From Solirubrum sp044628455 (GTDB lineage Bacteria > Bacteroidota > Bacteroidia > Cytophagales > Hymenobacteraceae): a stretch of DNA of 64,000 nt. The stretch covers positions 1,798,001-1,862,000 of the forward strand of contig NZ_JBIYZW010000001.1 of the NCBI RefSeq assembly GCF_044628455.1. The letters are read 5' to 3'. The stretch's first letter is position 1, and the number at the start of each line of letters is the position of its first letter. The notes beneath the pieces were generated by a model that did not search any database, had not been told where the DNA came from, and saw only the letters and a program-made list of their open reading frames with translations. Both the position numbers and the translations under genes were made by a program. Shown here one piece after another: positions 43,490-52,562 of the stretch.

Positions 43490-43589
43490 GAGCTTAGACT
43501 TGAGAGCTGAGAACTGAGAAAGAGGCGGGTAAACGTTGCGCTGCCAGAACGATCTAGGTTCCTGGCTCTACACTCTCAGTTCTCAGTTC
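43490..43589. repeat. Heptamer-word inverted repeat between murD and ftsW, running into murD
   Basis: Left arm: GAGCTTA, GACTTGA, GAGCTGA, GAACTGA, GAAAGAG (43490-43524), eight bases from the ftsW start. Right arm, minus strand: GAACTGA, GAACTGA, GAGTGTA, then GAGCC (43589-43564), lying inside the murD coding sequence and encoding its last residues (ELRTESVEP). Confidence 0.85.
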
Positions 43590-44933
43590 CGCTACCGCCT
43601 GGGCGAATTGCCGGCCGCGGTCCTCGTAGTTCTTGAACAGGTCGAAGCTGGCGCAGGCCGGCGAGAGCAGCACCACGTCGCCGGGCGCGGCCAGGGCGTG
43701 GGCGCGGCGCACGGCCTCGGTCACCGATTGCGTCTCTTCCAGGTGCGGCACCCGGCTGCCGAAGGCTGCGCGCAGCTTGGCGTTGTCGACGCCCAGGCAG
43801 ATCAGGGCTTTCACCTTGTGCTCGGCCAGCGGCTGCAGCGTAGCATAGTCGTTGCCCTTGTCGGTGCCGCCGGCAATCCACACGATGGGCGCCTTCACCC
43901 CGTCGAGGGCGTACCAGGCGGCTTCCACGTTGGTGGCCTTCGAGTCGTTGATGAAGCGCACGCCGCCGATTTCGCCCACGGGCTGCAGGCGGTGCTCGGC
44001 GTTCCGGAAGGTGGGCAGGGCGGCTTCGATCTGCCCCACCGACACGCCGGCCACGCGGGCGGCCAGCACGGCCGCGGCCAGGTTCTGGCGGTTGTGCAGG
44101 CCAATAAGCGGCGAGCCGCTCACGTTCACCACCTCGGGCTCGTCCTGCAGCTCGGGCACGTCCAGGCGCAGCTCGGCATCGGCGCGGTAGCGGGCGGCGC
44201 AGCGCACCCGCGGCTCGGCCTGCAAACTGAAGGGCAAATCGTTGGTATCGACGAACACCGACTGGTACTCGCGCTGAATAACCTCGTCGTCGGCGTTGTA
44301 AATGAAATACGAGCTGCTGTCGAGGTTGCGGGTGATGCGCAGCTTGGCCTGGGCGTATTCCTCCAGGGAGTAGTGGTAGCGGTCGAGGTGGTCGGGCGTG
44401 ATGTTGAGCAGCACGGCCACCGTGGGCACGTAGTCGTGGGTGTCGTCGAGCTGAAAGGAGCTCAGCTCCAGCACGTACCAGTCGAAGGCATCCTCGATGA
44501 CCTGCTCGGCAAACGAGTAGCCCACGTTGCCGGCCAGGCCCACCTTGAAGCCGGCTTCCTTCAGCAGGTGATAGGTGAGCAGCGTGGTGGTGGTTTTGCC
44601 GTTGGTGCCGGTAATGGCAATGCTCTGGGCCCGGGTGTAGCGGCTGGCCAGGTCGATTTCCGAAATTACCGGAATGCCCTGGGCGCGGATGGCCTGCATC
44701 ACCGGGGCTTTTTCGGGAATGCCGGGGCTTTTCACGATTTCGTCAGCCGCGAGGATTTCTTCGAGCGTGTGCGTGCCTTCCTCAAAGCGGATGCCGGCGC
44801 GGGTGAGCTTTTCGCGGTACGGGGACTTGAGCGCGCCGCCGTCTGACACGAACACGGCGTGGCCCTTGGCCTGGGCCAGCAGCGCCGCCCCTACCCCACT
44901 CTCGCCCGAACCCAGGATGACAATCTTGGCCAT
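43554..44933 (-). CDS. murD: UDP-N-acetylmuramoylalanine--D-glutamate ligase
   Basis: 459 residues. Adds D-Glu in peptidoglycan precursor synthesis. AKIVILGSGESGVGAALLA at the N-terminus, ATP loop AITGTNGKTTTTLLTYHLL, FINDSKATNVEAAWYAL, LLSPACASFDLFKNYEDRGRQF. The family normally ends shortly after this last motif; the final 11 residues (ELRTESVEPGT) are encoded by the right arm of a heptamer repeat. Start six bases from the mraY stop. Confidence 0.96.
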   Translation of the reverse strand: MAKIVILGSGESGVGAALLAQAKGHAVFVSDGGALKSPYREKLTRAGIRFEEGTHTLEEILAADEIVKSPGIPEKAPVMQAIRAQGIPVISEIDLASRYTRAQSIAITGTNGKTTTTLLTYHLLKEAGFKVGLAGNVGYSFAEQVIEDAFDWYVLELSSFQLDDTHDYVPTVAVLLNITPDHLDRYHYSLEEYAQAKLRITRNLDSSSYFIYNADDEVIQREYQSVFVDTNDLPFSLQAEPRVRCAARYRADAELRLDVPELQDEPEVVNVSGSPLIGLHNRQNLAAAVLAARVAGVSVGQIEAALPTFRNAEHRLQPVGEIGGVRFINDSKATNVEAAWYALDGVKAPIVWIAGGTDKGNDYATLQPLAEHKVKALICLGVDNAKLRAAFGSRVPHLEETQSVTEAVRRAHALAAPGDVVLLSPACASFDLFKNYEDRGRQFAQAVAELRTESVEPGT

Positions 44934-44938
44934 AATTC

Positions 44939-46159
44939 TTAGCGCAGTTTGAGGGTTACCAGGGTCAGCACGGCCAGCATAATGCCCACAATCCAGAAGC
45001 GCGACACGATTTTGGACTCGTGGTAGCCCAGCTTCTGGTAGTGGTGGTGCAGGGGCGACATGCGCAGCAGGCGGCGGCCTTCGCCGTACTTCTTCTTGGT
45101 GTACTTGAAGTAGCTCACCTGCACGATGACCGAGAGGTTTTCGATCAGAAACACGCCGCAGAGCACCGGAATCAGCAGCTCCTTGCGCACGATGAGGGCC
45201 AGCACCGCGATGATGCCGCCGATGGCCAGCGAGCCGGTGTCGCCCATGAACACCTGCGCCGGGTAGCTATTGTACCACAGAAAGCCCACGCAGGCCCCCA
45301 CGAAGGCGGTGCAGAAAATCACCAGCTCGCCCACGTTCGGAATGAACATGATGTCGAGGTAGTCGGCCAGCACAGCGTTGCCGCTCACGAAGGCGAAAAT
45401 GGCCAGCGTGATGCCGATGATGGCCGAGGTGCCCGCCGCCAGCCCGTCGAGGCCGTCGGTGATGTTGGCCCCGTTCGATACCGCCGTGATGATGAAAATC
45501 ACGATGGGAATGTAGAAGAAGGCGTAGTACTCGTTGAAGAAGTCCCCGGCCGTGGCAAACAGGTCGCCGTAGTTCAGCTCGTTGTTCTTGGCGAAGGGAA
45601 TGGTGGTAATCATCAGCTTCACGTCCTGGTAGGCCTTGCTGGCGTCGACGGCCGAAAACTGGCCGTTGGGCAGCAAATACTGGCGCACCGTCACGTCGTG
45701 GCTGAAAAACAGCACCCAGCCCACCGTGATGCCCAAACCCAACTGGCCCAGCATCTTCAGGCGGCCCGGCAACCCCTCCTTGTCTTTCTTGACCACCTTG
45801 ATGTAGTCGTCGACGAAGCCCACCAGCCCCAGCCACACCGTGGAGAGGATCATCAGGATGATGTAGGTGTTGTCGAGCTTGGCAAACAGCAGCGTGGGCA
45901 CCAGAATGGCCAGCAGGATGATGAGCCCGCCCATGGTGGGGGTGCCCTTCTTTTCCATCTGCCCCTGCAAACCCAGGTCGCGGATGCCCTCCCCGATCTG
46001 CTTGCGCTGCAGCACGGCAATCAAGCGCTTGCCAAACAGCTGGGCAATGATGAGGGAGGTGACCACGGCCAGCGCGGCGCGGAACGAGGTGTACTGAAAC
46101 ACCCCGGTGCCGGGCACATTGTACTGACGGTGCAAGAAATCAAAGAAGTAATACAGCAT
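44939..46159 (-). CDS. mraY: Phospho-N-acetylmuramoyl-pentapeptide transferase
   Basis: 406 residues. Makes lipid I from UDP-MurNAc-pentapeptide and undecaprenyl phosphate. KKGTPTMGG, the catalytic Asp pair in LVGFVDDYIKVV, NITDGLDGLAAG, VFMGDTGSLAIGG and MSPLHHHYQKLG are present across about ten transmembrane helices. The extra loop after SHDVTVRQYLLPNG is usual in Bacteroidota. Confidence 0.97.
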   Translation of the reverse strand: MLYYFFDFLHRQYNVPGTGVFQYTSFRAALAVVTSLIIAQLFGKRLIAVLQRKQIGEGIRDLGLQGQMEKKGTPTMGGLIILLAILVPTLLFAKLDNTYIILMILSTVWLGLVGFVDDYIKVVKKDKEGLPGRLKMLGQLGLGITVGWVLFFSHDVTVRQYLLPNGQFSAVDASKAYQDVKLMITTIPFAKNNELNYGDLFATAGDFFNEYYAFFYIPIVIFIITAVSNGANITDGLDGLAAGTSAIIGITLAIFAFVSGNAVLADYLDIMFIPNVGELVIFCTAFVGACVGFLWYNSYPAQVFMGDTGSLAIGGIIAVLALIVRKELLIPVLCGVFLIENLSVIVQVSYFKYTKKKYGEGRRLLRMSPLHHHYQKLGYHESKIVSRFWIVGIMLAVLTLVTLKLR

Positions 46160-46256
46160 CGGTCGGGCGGCCCATCAGGGCCTTGCAAGCAGCAAAGTTT
46201 CGGCTTTTTGGGGTTCGGTCAAACGTTGTGTTTTCGGGGATTTTAGCGTAGTCGGC

Positions 46257-47762
46257 CTACAGGCTCAGCAGCTCAAAGGCCTCACTCAGCACCTGCTTGT
46301 CGTCGAAGGGCGTGCGCTGCCCCTCAATTTCCTGGTAGGTTTCGTGGCCCTTGCCGGCCACCAGCACGATGTCGCCGGGGCGGGCCAGGGCGCAGGCGGT
46401 CTTGATGGCCTCGCGGCGGTCGGGAATCATCAGGCTCTTGCCCGCGTCGGTGGGGCGCACGCCGGCCTGCATCTGGCGCAGAATCTCGTTGGGGTCCTCG
46501 AAGCGGGGGTTGTCGGAGGTCAGCACGGCCTTGTCGGAGAGGCGGCAGGCCAGCTCGGCCATGACGGGGCGCTTGGCCGCGTCGCGGTTGCCGCCGCAGC
46601 CGACCACCGTAATCACCTGCTGCTCGGGGCGGCGGATGTCGGCAATGGTTTGCAGCACGTTTTCCAGCGCGTCGGGCGTGTGGGCGTAGTCCACGATGCC
46701 GGTCACGCGCTTGCGCGGCGACACGATGGGCTCGAAGCGGCCCGGCGCCGAGGTCAGCCCCGACAGCACAGTGAGAGTTTCCTCGGGGTCTTCGCCCAGC
46801 AGGGTAGCCGCGCCGTACACGGCCAGCAGGTTGTAAGCGTTGAACACCCCAATGAGGCGAAACTGCACCTCGCGGCCGTCCACTTCCAGCTGCAAACCCT
46901 CCACGCCGTTTTCCACCAGCCGCCCGCGCACCGTAGCCTGCCCGCGCATGGAGTAGCTGGCTTTCTGGGCGGCGGTGTTCTGCAGCATCACCATACCGCG
47001 CTTGTCGTCGGCGTTGGTCAGGGCGAAGGCCGATTTCGGCAGCAGGTCAAAAAAGCCCTTCTTGGCTTTCAGGTAGGCATCGAAGGTGCCGTGGTAGTCG
47101 AGGTGGTCGTGCGAGAGGTTGGTGAAGATGCCGCCCGCGAAGTGCAGCCCCGTCACCCGGTGCTGGCTCACGGCGTGCGAGCTGACTTCCATGAAGGCGT
47201 GGGTGCAGCGCAGGGTTACCATGCGCGCCAGCAGCTCGTTGAGCCGAATGGCGTCGGGCGTGGTGTGGGTGGCGGGCACCACCTCGCGGCCGATCTGGTT
47301 CTGCACCGTCGAGAGCAGGCCGCAGTGGTAGCCGCGCTCCGAAAACAGCTTGTGCAGCAGCGTGGCCACGGTGGTTTTGCCGTTGGTGCCCGTCACGCCC
47401 ACCAGCGTGAGCTGCCGGCTGGGGTGGCCGTAGAAGGCCGCCGCCACGTGGCCCAGGGCCTCGGCGCTGTCGGCCACCTGCACGTACACCACGTCGCCGG
47501 CCAGCTCGGCGGGCAGTTGCTCGCACACCACCACGGCCGCGCCCTGGGCCACGGCCGTGGCAATGAACTGGTGGCCGTTGGCCTGCACGCCGCGCAGGGC
47601 GAAGAACGCCGTGCCGGGCGCGGCCTGCCGCGAGTCCAGCGTCAGGCCGCTGACGCGGGCGTCGGCGGGGCCGTGCTGGCCCAGCACCGTTACGGCGGCC
47701 AGCAGATCGGAAAGGCGGTGCGAAAAGGCGGGTTGCTGCGGAGTCAAGGGCTGGAAAAGCAA
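46257..47762 (-). CDS. murE: UDP-N-acetylmuramoyl-L-alanyl-D-glutamate--2,6-diaminopimelate ligase
   Basis: 501 residues if started at the TTG at 47762 (MLFQPLTPQQPAFSHRLSDLL); no suitable ATG exists. Adds meso-diaminopimelate. ATP loop VGVTGTNGKTTVATLLHKLF; MEVSSHAVSQHRVTG; and the DNPR motif (TSDNPRFEDPNEIL) that marks meso-DAP rather than Lys specificity. Between ftsI and mraY, 22 bases after the ftsI stop. Confidence 0.95.
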   Translation of the reverse strand: MLFQPLTPQQPAFSHRLSDLLAAVTVLGQHGPADARVSGLTLDSRQAAPGTAFFALRGVQANGHQFIATAVAQGAAVVVCEQLPAELAGDVVYVQVADSAEALGHVAAAFYGHPSRQLTLVGVTGTNGKTTVATLLHKLFSERGYHCGLLSTVQNQIGREVVPATHTTPDAIRLNELLARMVTLRCTHAFMEVSSHAVSQHRVTGLHFAGGIFTNLSHDHLDYHGTFDAYLKAKKGFFDLLPKSAFALTNADDKRGMVMLQNTAAQKASYSMRGQATVRGRLVENGVEGLQLEVDGREVQFRLIGVFNAYNLLAVYGAATLLGEDPEETLTVLSGLTSAPGRFEPIVSPRKRVTGIVDYAHTPDALENVLQTIADIRRPEQQVITVVGCGGNRDAAKRPVMAELACRLSDKAVLTSDNPRFEDPNEILRQMQAGVRPTDAGKSLMIPDRREAIKTACALARPGDIVLVAGKGHETYQEIEGQRTPFDDKQVLSEAFELLSL

Positions 47763-47784
47763 ACGGATAGTCAGAGGAAGAAAG

Positions 47785-50115
47785 CTAGGCGCGGCGTCCG
47801 GCCCTGGATTGGGGTGCCGGCCGGGCGGCGGCTGAGCGGGGCTTGGCCGGCTTCTGGCCCGGGTAAAGCGGGGTTTCGGGCCGCGCCGTGGGCTGCCCCG
47901 TGGGCGACACCGGCTCGGGAATCACGGTGGGCTCGGGCGCTACGGTGGGTTTGGGCGGGGCGTAGGGCAGCACCGGCACGGCGGCTTTGGCTACCACAGT
48001 GGGGTCGTGCAGCTCCAGTAGCACCACGGCGCCGCGGGTGAGCGGCATGCCCGGCACCACCGACTGGCGCTTCACCCGGCCGGTACCGATGGTGCGCACG
48101 CGCAGGCCACGGTTTTCGAGCAGGAACAGCGCGTCGCGGCGGGTCAGGCCCGAAACGTTGGGCATGCGGCCGCGGCGCACGGCCAGCGGCTGCCACTGCA
48201 CGCCCTGCGGCGCGGTGTCGGCGCGCACCCAGTCGTCGGCCCCGCCCCCCTGGTTGCTCACGCCCAGGCGGCCCAGCACCAGCTGCAGCTCGTCCTGCAT
48301 ACCGGCGTAGGCCGCCGGCACCAGGGCCTTGCGCTTGGGCGCGCGGGCCAGCAGCGGCCGCTGGCTGGCCTGGTCGCGGGCCATTGCTTTGTCGGCCACC
48401 TCGCGGAACACCGGGGCAGCCACGTCGGCGCCGTAGATGCGCCCGCGCTTGGGCGAGTCGACTACCACGATGCAGGAGTACTTGGGCTTGTCGGCCGGGA
48501 AATAGCCGCAGAAGCTGGTGGAGTAGGTTTTGGTGTAGCGGCCGTTCTTGAACTTCCAGGCCGTGCCGGTCTTGCCGGCAATCTTGTAGTCGGGGGTGCG
48601 AATGCCGCGGGCCGTGCCGTGCTCCACCACGCCTTCCATCATGGCCCGCAGCTTGGCCAGGGTGGCGTCGGAGCAGATTTTGGGGTTCAGCACCCGGGGC
48701 TCGAAGCGCTCCAGCACCTTGTCGGCCTGCTTGATTTCCTTCACGATGAGGGGCTGGATCTTCACCCCGTTGTTGGCCACGGCGTTGTAGAAGGCCAGGG
48801 TTTGCAGCGGGGCCAGCTTCAGTTCGTAGCCAATGCTCATGGTCGAGAGCGAGGTGCGGCTCCAGGAGCGGTCGGCGGGGTCCTTCACGTAGGGCTTGGC
48901 CTCGCCGGTCATCTGAAAGCCCAGGGGCTGGTGCAGGCCGAACTTCTTGAGGTAGTCGGTGTACTTGGCAGGCTCGGCGTTGAAGTGGTCGTTGACCAGC
49001 TTGGCCACGCCGATGTTGGACGACTTCTCGAACACCTGCTGCACCGAGATGCGGCCGTAGGGGTGCGAGTCGGTTTTCACGGCCCCGGCAATCTTCATCT
49101 GCCCCGAGCGGCCGGTGTTCACCGTGTCGTTCAGGTCCAGGTCGGGATTGTCCTCAAACAGGGCCATCATCGAGGCCAGTTTGAAGGTCGAGCCCGGTTC
49201 GGTGCGGCCCTGGTCGGCAATGGCGTAGTTGTAGTCTTCGCGGTACTCACCCTCCGACACCTTGCCCAGGTTGGCCACGGCCTTGATTTCACCGGTCTGC
49301 ACTTCCATCAGGATGACGGTGCCGTACTGGGCGTTGTTGTCGACCAAGCTGCGCAGCAGGGCGTTTTCGGCCACGTCCTGCAGGTTGATGTCCAGGGTGG
49401 TCTTGATGTCGAAGCCGGCTTGGGGTTTCACCTCGCTGCCATCGTACACGGGCTTGAGGCCGCCGGGCAGGCGCTCGAACAGGGCCTCGCCGTCCTTGCC
49501 GGCCAGCTCCTTGTTGAAGGTGTACTCCAGCCCCGCGCCGTGGGCCTCCTCGTTGATGAAGCCGATGGTGCGCTGGGCCAGCCCGCCGAAGGGGCGGAAA
49601 CGCTTATCCACCTGCTCGAAGATGACGCCGCCCTTGTTTTTGCCGGCCCGGAAGATGGGCCAGGTGGCCAGCAGCTTTTTCTCCTGGAAGTTGATCTGCC
49701 GCGAGTTCAGGCGCAGGTAGCGCACGGCGGGCTTGGCGCTGTGGGCATTCACCAGCTTGCGGCGGTACTCCTGCACGCTCCGGTCGCCAAAAAAGCGCGA
49801 GAGCTGCAAAGCCAGCGAGTCCACGTCCTTCTGGAACAGGTTGTCGTCGACCACCGAAGGGTCCCAGGCCACCCGGAAAAAGGGCAGCGAGGTGGCCATG
49901 ATGCTTTCGTTGTCGGAGAAGATGTTGCCGCGGGTGGCGCGCACCGGCTGGTACACGATGCGCCGCTCCTGCTCCAGGGCCCGCCACTTCTCCCCTTCCA
50001 CGTACTGAATGCGCTGAATCTTCCACACGATGGCGGCCGAAAACAGCAGCACGCCCAGGAAGGCGAGGCGCACCCGCGTGACAATGGATTTCTTAACGCT
50101 GCCCTGCTTCATCAT
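47785..50115 (-). CDS. ftsI: Penicillin-binding protein, FtsI-type transpeptidase with PASTA domain
   Basis: 776 residues. Septal peptidoglycan transpeptidase. Short cytoplasmic tail and one transmembrane segment (about 15-32), dimerisation domain, then the transpeptidase domain with catalytic Ser309 in GSTFK, the SSN motif in EKSSNIGVAK, and KTG at Lys515 (AGKTGTAWKF). A PASTA domain (MPNVSGLTRRDALFLLENRGLRV) and a Pro-rich basic tail follow. Two adjacent ATG codons (50115, 50112) could start it. Nine bases from the ftsL-like gene. Confidence 0.95.
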   Translation of the reverse strand: MMKQGSVKKSIVTRVRLAFLGVLLFSAAIVWKIQRIQYVEGEKWRALEQERRIVYQPVRATRGNIFSDNESIMATSLPFFRVAWDPSVVDDNLFQKDVDSLALQLSRFFGDRSVQEYRRKLVNAHSAKPAVRYLRLNSRQINFQEKKLLATWPIFRAGKNKGGVIFEQVDKRFRPFGGLAQRTIGFINEEAHGAGLEYTFNKELAGKDGEALFERLPGGLKPVYDGSEVKPQAGFDIKTTLDINLQDVAENALLRSLVDNNAQYGTVILMEVQTGEIKAVANLGKVSEGEYREDYNYAIADQGRTEPGSTFKLASMMALFEDNPDLDLNDTVNTGRSGQMKIAGAVKTDSHPYGRISVQQVFEKSSNIGVAKLVNDHFNAEPAKYTDYLKKFGLHQPLGFQMTGEAKPYVKDPADRSWSRTSLSTMSIGYELKLAPLQTLAFYNAVANNGVKIQPLIVKEIKQADKVLERFEPRVLNPKICSDATLAKLRAMMEGVVEHGTARGIRTPDYKIAGKTGTAWKFKNGRYTKTYSTSFCGYFPADKPKYSCIVVVDSPKRGRIYGADVAAPVFREVADKAMARDQASQRPLLARAPKRKALVPAAYAGMQDELQLVLGRLGVSNQGGGADDWVRADTAPQGVQWQPLAVRRGRMPNVSGLTRRDALFLLENRGLRVRTIGTGRVKRQSVVPGMPLTRGAVVLLELHDPTVVAKAAVPVLPYAPPKPTVAPEPTVIPEPVSPTGQPTARPETPLYPGQKPAKPRSAAARPAPQSRAGRRA

Positions 50116-50124
50116 GGCCGTCGA

Positions 50125-50895
50125 CTACTTGCTGCGCTTCGTGGTGGGGGATTCGGCTTTGGCGCCCGGTTTGGTGGCTTTCTTGGGAGTGGTTTTCGGC
50201 TTGCCCGCGGCTTTGGCCGCCGCTGGCTTTGCGGTCTTGCTCTTGCTGCTGCTCCGCGCCGCCGCCAGCGCGGCGTTGGCGGCGCGGTGCTCGGCTACGT
50301 CGGCCAGCGAGTCGGTACGCTCGAAGGCGGCGGTGGCCGAGTCGGCGGCGGCTACCCGGGCCAAAGCCAGCGAGTCGCCCGACTGCAGGGGCATGCGCGC
50401 CAGCTCGTCCTCGTTCAGTTCGCCGGCCGGAATGGTGATGCGGAAGGGCGGCGACGAGCTTTCCACCAGCCCGTAGGCGGCCACTTTGCGGGCCACCTCG
50501 CTTTGCTTGCTGGCTTCCATGTAGTCCGACTTCAGGGTGGTGTAGTCGGCGCGCAAGTCCTCGGTTTCGGTTTTCAGCTTCTGAATGCTGCGGTTCATGC
50601 GCGTGGCGTAGTGCGTGTTGCCGATGTAAAGCAGAATCAGCAGCATCACAAACAGCGTGTGCGGCAGAAACCGCACCGGTACCCCGTCGCGGAACAGCCC
50701 GTCCACGCGCATCAGGCTTTCCAGCAGCGAAAACAAGCTCCACGACGACTGCTTGCGCGGCTTGCGGGGCTTTTCGGGCGCGGAAGTCGGCTCCGGAGCG
50801 CGCGGCTGCGGCTCGGGGGCAGGCGGCGGAGCTACCGGGCGGGGCGTGTTCTGGCGCGGTGCCCCCGCGGGCGGACGCAGGGTATTAATGGCCAT
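50125..50895 (-). CDS. ftsL: FtsL-like divisome protein with long basic tail
   Basis: 256 residues. N-terminal Pro-rich cytoplasmic region (about 1-50), one transmembrane segment (about 76-95, HTLFVMLLILLYIGNTHYA) and a short coiled coil (SIQKLKTETEDLRADYTTLKSD): the layout of Bacteroidota FtsL-like proteins, at the expected dcw position between rsmH and ftsI. It is far longer than typical FtsL. The C-terminal about 100 residues are Ala/Lys/Pro/Ser-rich and end in a histone-H1-like basic tail. Assigned by position and topology rather than strong sequence identity. Confidence 0.82.
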   Translation of the reverse strand: MAINTLRPPAGAPRQNTPRPVAPPPAPEPQPRAPEPTSAPEKPRKPRKQSSWSLFSLLESLMRVDGLFRDGVPVRFLPHTLFVMLLILLYIGNTHYATRMNRSIQKLKTETEDLRADYTTLKSDYMEASKQSEVARKVAAYGLVESSSPPFRITIPAGELNEDELARMPLQSGDSLALARVAAADSATAAFERTDSLADVAEHRAANAALAAARSSSKSKTAKPAAAKAAGKPKTTPKKATKPGAKAESPTTKRSK

Positions 50896-50902
50896 GCTCA
50901 GA

Positions 50903-50937
50903 AAAGACGAAGGGCGAAAGACGACGGGCAGCGGGCG
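50903..50937. repeat. Heptamer-word repeat between rsmH and ftsL (single arm)
   Basis: AAAGACG, AAGGGCG, AAAGACG, ACGGGCA, GCGGGCG, five heptamers starting eight bases from the ftsL start codon. No matching inverted arm was found in the 148-bp gap. Confidence 0.65.
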
Positions 50938-51043
50938 GGCCGGGTAGGGTCAGCCCGACGGCCCACGGGGCCGCGCCGCCGGGGAGGCAGGCCCAGCAGC
51001 TAACAGCAGCGGAAGTGAGAAGGCTGTTCAGCATACCGCGTTA

Positions 51044-51994
51044 CTAACTCAACATCAACGAACTGCGCTCGGCCACCCGCAGCTTGGCCGAGCGGGCGCG
51101 GTTGTTTTGCGCCAGCTCGGCCTCGGTGGCCGTCACGGGCTTGCGCGTTACCGACTCGAAGGGCCGCTGCACGTTGCCAAACAAATCCTTCTCGGCCTCG
51201 CCGAAGAACTTGCCCTGCCCGATGTAGTTTTTCACCAGCCGGTCTTCGAGCGAGTGGTAGGACATGACCACCAGCCGCCCGCCGGGCCGCAGCACCTGGG
51301 CCGACTGCGTGAGCAGGGCCTGCAGCACCTCCATTTCCTCGTTTACCTCCAGGCGCAGCGCCTGAAAGACCTGGGCCAGGTACTTGTTTTCCTTGCCCCG
51401 CGGTACGCAGCTCTGAATGGCCTGCTTGAGGTCGGCAATGGTATGGATGGTGCGGGCGTTGCGGGCCTGCGCCAGGGTGCGGGCCAGGGTGCGGGCGTTG
51501 GTCACCTCCCCGTACATGCCAAAGATGCGGTGCAGCTCGGCCTCGCTGTACTGGGCCACCACGTCGGCGGCCGAGGGACCGTGCTCGGAGTTCATGCGCA
51601 TGTCCAGCGGGCCGTCGAAGCGCGTGGAAAAGCCCCGCTCGGGCGTATCGAACTGGTGCGACGACACGCCCAGATCGGCCAGCAGGCCGTCGAGGCCCAG
51701 CGCGCCGCGGCGGCCCAGCTCGTCATGCAGCTGGCTGAAGTTGGCGCGAATGAAGGTGAACCGGTCGCCGCGGGGGCCGCGAATCAGCTGCTGGGCCTGC
51801 TGCTCGGCGTCGGCGTCCTGGTCGAAGGCGTAGAGGTGGCCGTCGGGCCCGAGCTGCTCGAGAATGGCTGCCGAGTGGCCCCCGCCGCCGAAGGTCACGT
51901 CGACGTAGCGGCCGTCGGGGCGCAGCTGCAGCGCCGCCAGGCATTCGGCCAGCATCACGGGCCGGTGGTAGGTGGGGTCCGGGGTCGTGCTCAT
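51044..51994 (-). CDS. rsmH: 16S rRNA (cytosine(1402)-N(4))-methyltransferase RsmH
   Basis: 316 residues. SAM-dependent methyltransferase acting on C1402 of 16S rRNA. YHRPVMLAECLAAL start, SAM site VDVTFGGGGHSAAIL, GLLADLGVSSHQFDTPERGFS, PRGKENKYLAQVFQALRLEVNEE, and VVMSYHSLEDRLVKNY. Second gene of the dcw operon, overlapping the mraZ stop by four bases. Confidence 0.97.
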   Translation of the reverse strand: MSTTPDPTYHRPVMLAECLAALQLRPDGRYVDVTFGGGGHSAAILEQLGPDGHLYAFDQDADAEQQAQQLIRGPRGDRFTFIRANFSQLHDELGRRGALGLDGLLADLGVSSHQFDTPERGFSTRFDGPLDMRMNSEHGPSAADVVAQYSEAELHRIFGMYGEVTNARTLARTLAQARNARTIHTIADLKQAIQSCVPRGKENKYLAQVFQALRLEVNEEMEVLQALLTQSAQVLRPGGRLVVMSYHSLEDRLVKNYIGQGKFFGEAEKDLFGNVQRPFESVTRKPVTATEAELAQNNRARSAKLRVAERSSLMLS

Positions 51995-52464
51995 GCGGCC
52001 TGGCTCGCCCCGGCGGGCGGCGTTTCGGTGAGGAATTTCTGGGCCAGCTTCGAGAAGCTCTGCTGGTCCTTGATCAGGTACTCGTCGTAGCGGGCGGGGT
52101 CCCAGATTTCGCAGCGGTTGCCCAGCCCCACGATGATGGCCTCCTTCTCGATGCCGGCGTAGCGCCGCATGGAACCCGGCAGCCCGAAGCGGCCAATGGA
52201 ATCAAACTCCACCTCCGTCATGCCGCGGAAGAAGTTGCGCTGAAACTGCCGGTACTCCTCGTTGAACTCGTCCAGGGCCATGACTTTGTCGTGAATCACG
52301 CGCCAGGCGGCCAGCGGGTACAGCACCAGGCAAGGCTCGAAGCCGCGCACCAGCACCAACTGATTGCCCGAGCCCTCCGGCAGGTTACCTTTGACCTTGG
52401 CCGGGAGCACCAGCCGCCCCTTGGGGTCGAGCTTGCAGTCGTATTCGCCGGAGAGCAGGTGCAT
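51991..52464 (-). CDS. mraZ: Transcriptional regulator MraZ
   Basis: 157 residues from the ATG at 52464 (MHLLSGEYDCKLDPKGRLVLPAKVK). Two AbrB-like DNA-binding halves; the second carries DSIGRFGLPGSMRRYAGI. MraZ represses the dcw operon from direct-repeat operators. The frame is open 29 codons upstream, but that region contains the promoter and operator repeats, so the downstream ATG with the family N-terminus was chosen. Confidence 0.95.
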   Translation of the reverse strand: MHLLSGEYDCKLDPKGRLVLPAKVKGNLPEGSGNQLVLVRGFEPCLVLYPLAAWRVIHDKVMALDEFNEEYRQFQRNFFRGMTEVEFDSIGRFGLPGSMRRYAGIEKEAIIVGLGNRCEIWDPARYDEYLIKDQQSFSKLAQKFLTETPPAGASQAA

Positions 52465-52507
52465 GGACAAAGGAGGAGCCGCGGGGACGGAGCAGAGGGT
52501 GGGTAAG

Positions 52508-52515
52508 CAAAAGTA
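52508..52515 (-). promoter_or_regulatory. -7 element of the dcw operon promoter
   Basis: TACTTTTG on the minus strand, 43 bases upstream of the mraZ start. Perfect TAnnTTTG match. The operator repeats lie where the -33 region would be. Confidence 0.7.
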
Positions 52516-52535
52516 CGCAACCCCCGGCAAAAGGT

Positions 52536-52562
52536 AACCACCTTTTACCATTTTCTACCACC
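52536..52562 (-). promoter_or_regulatory. MraZ operator: three TGGT repeats with a 10-bp period
   Basis: On the minus strand, TGGTA, TGGTA and TGGTT begin at 52560, 52550 and 52540, each ten bases apart. MraZ is known to bind direct repeats of the TGGGN type spaced by one helical turn upstream of its own gene; here the word is TGGTN. The position overlaps the expected -33 region, which fits autorepression. Confidence 0.75.
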
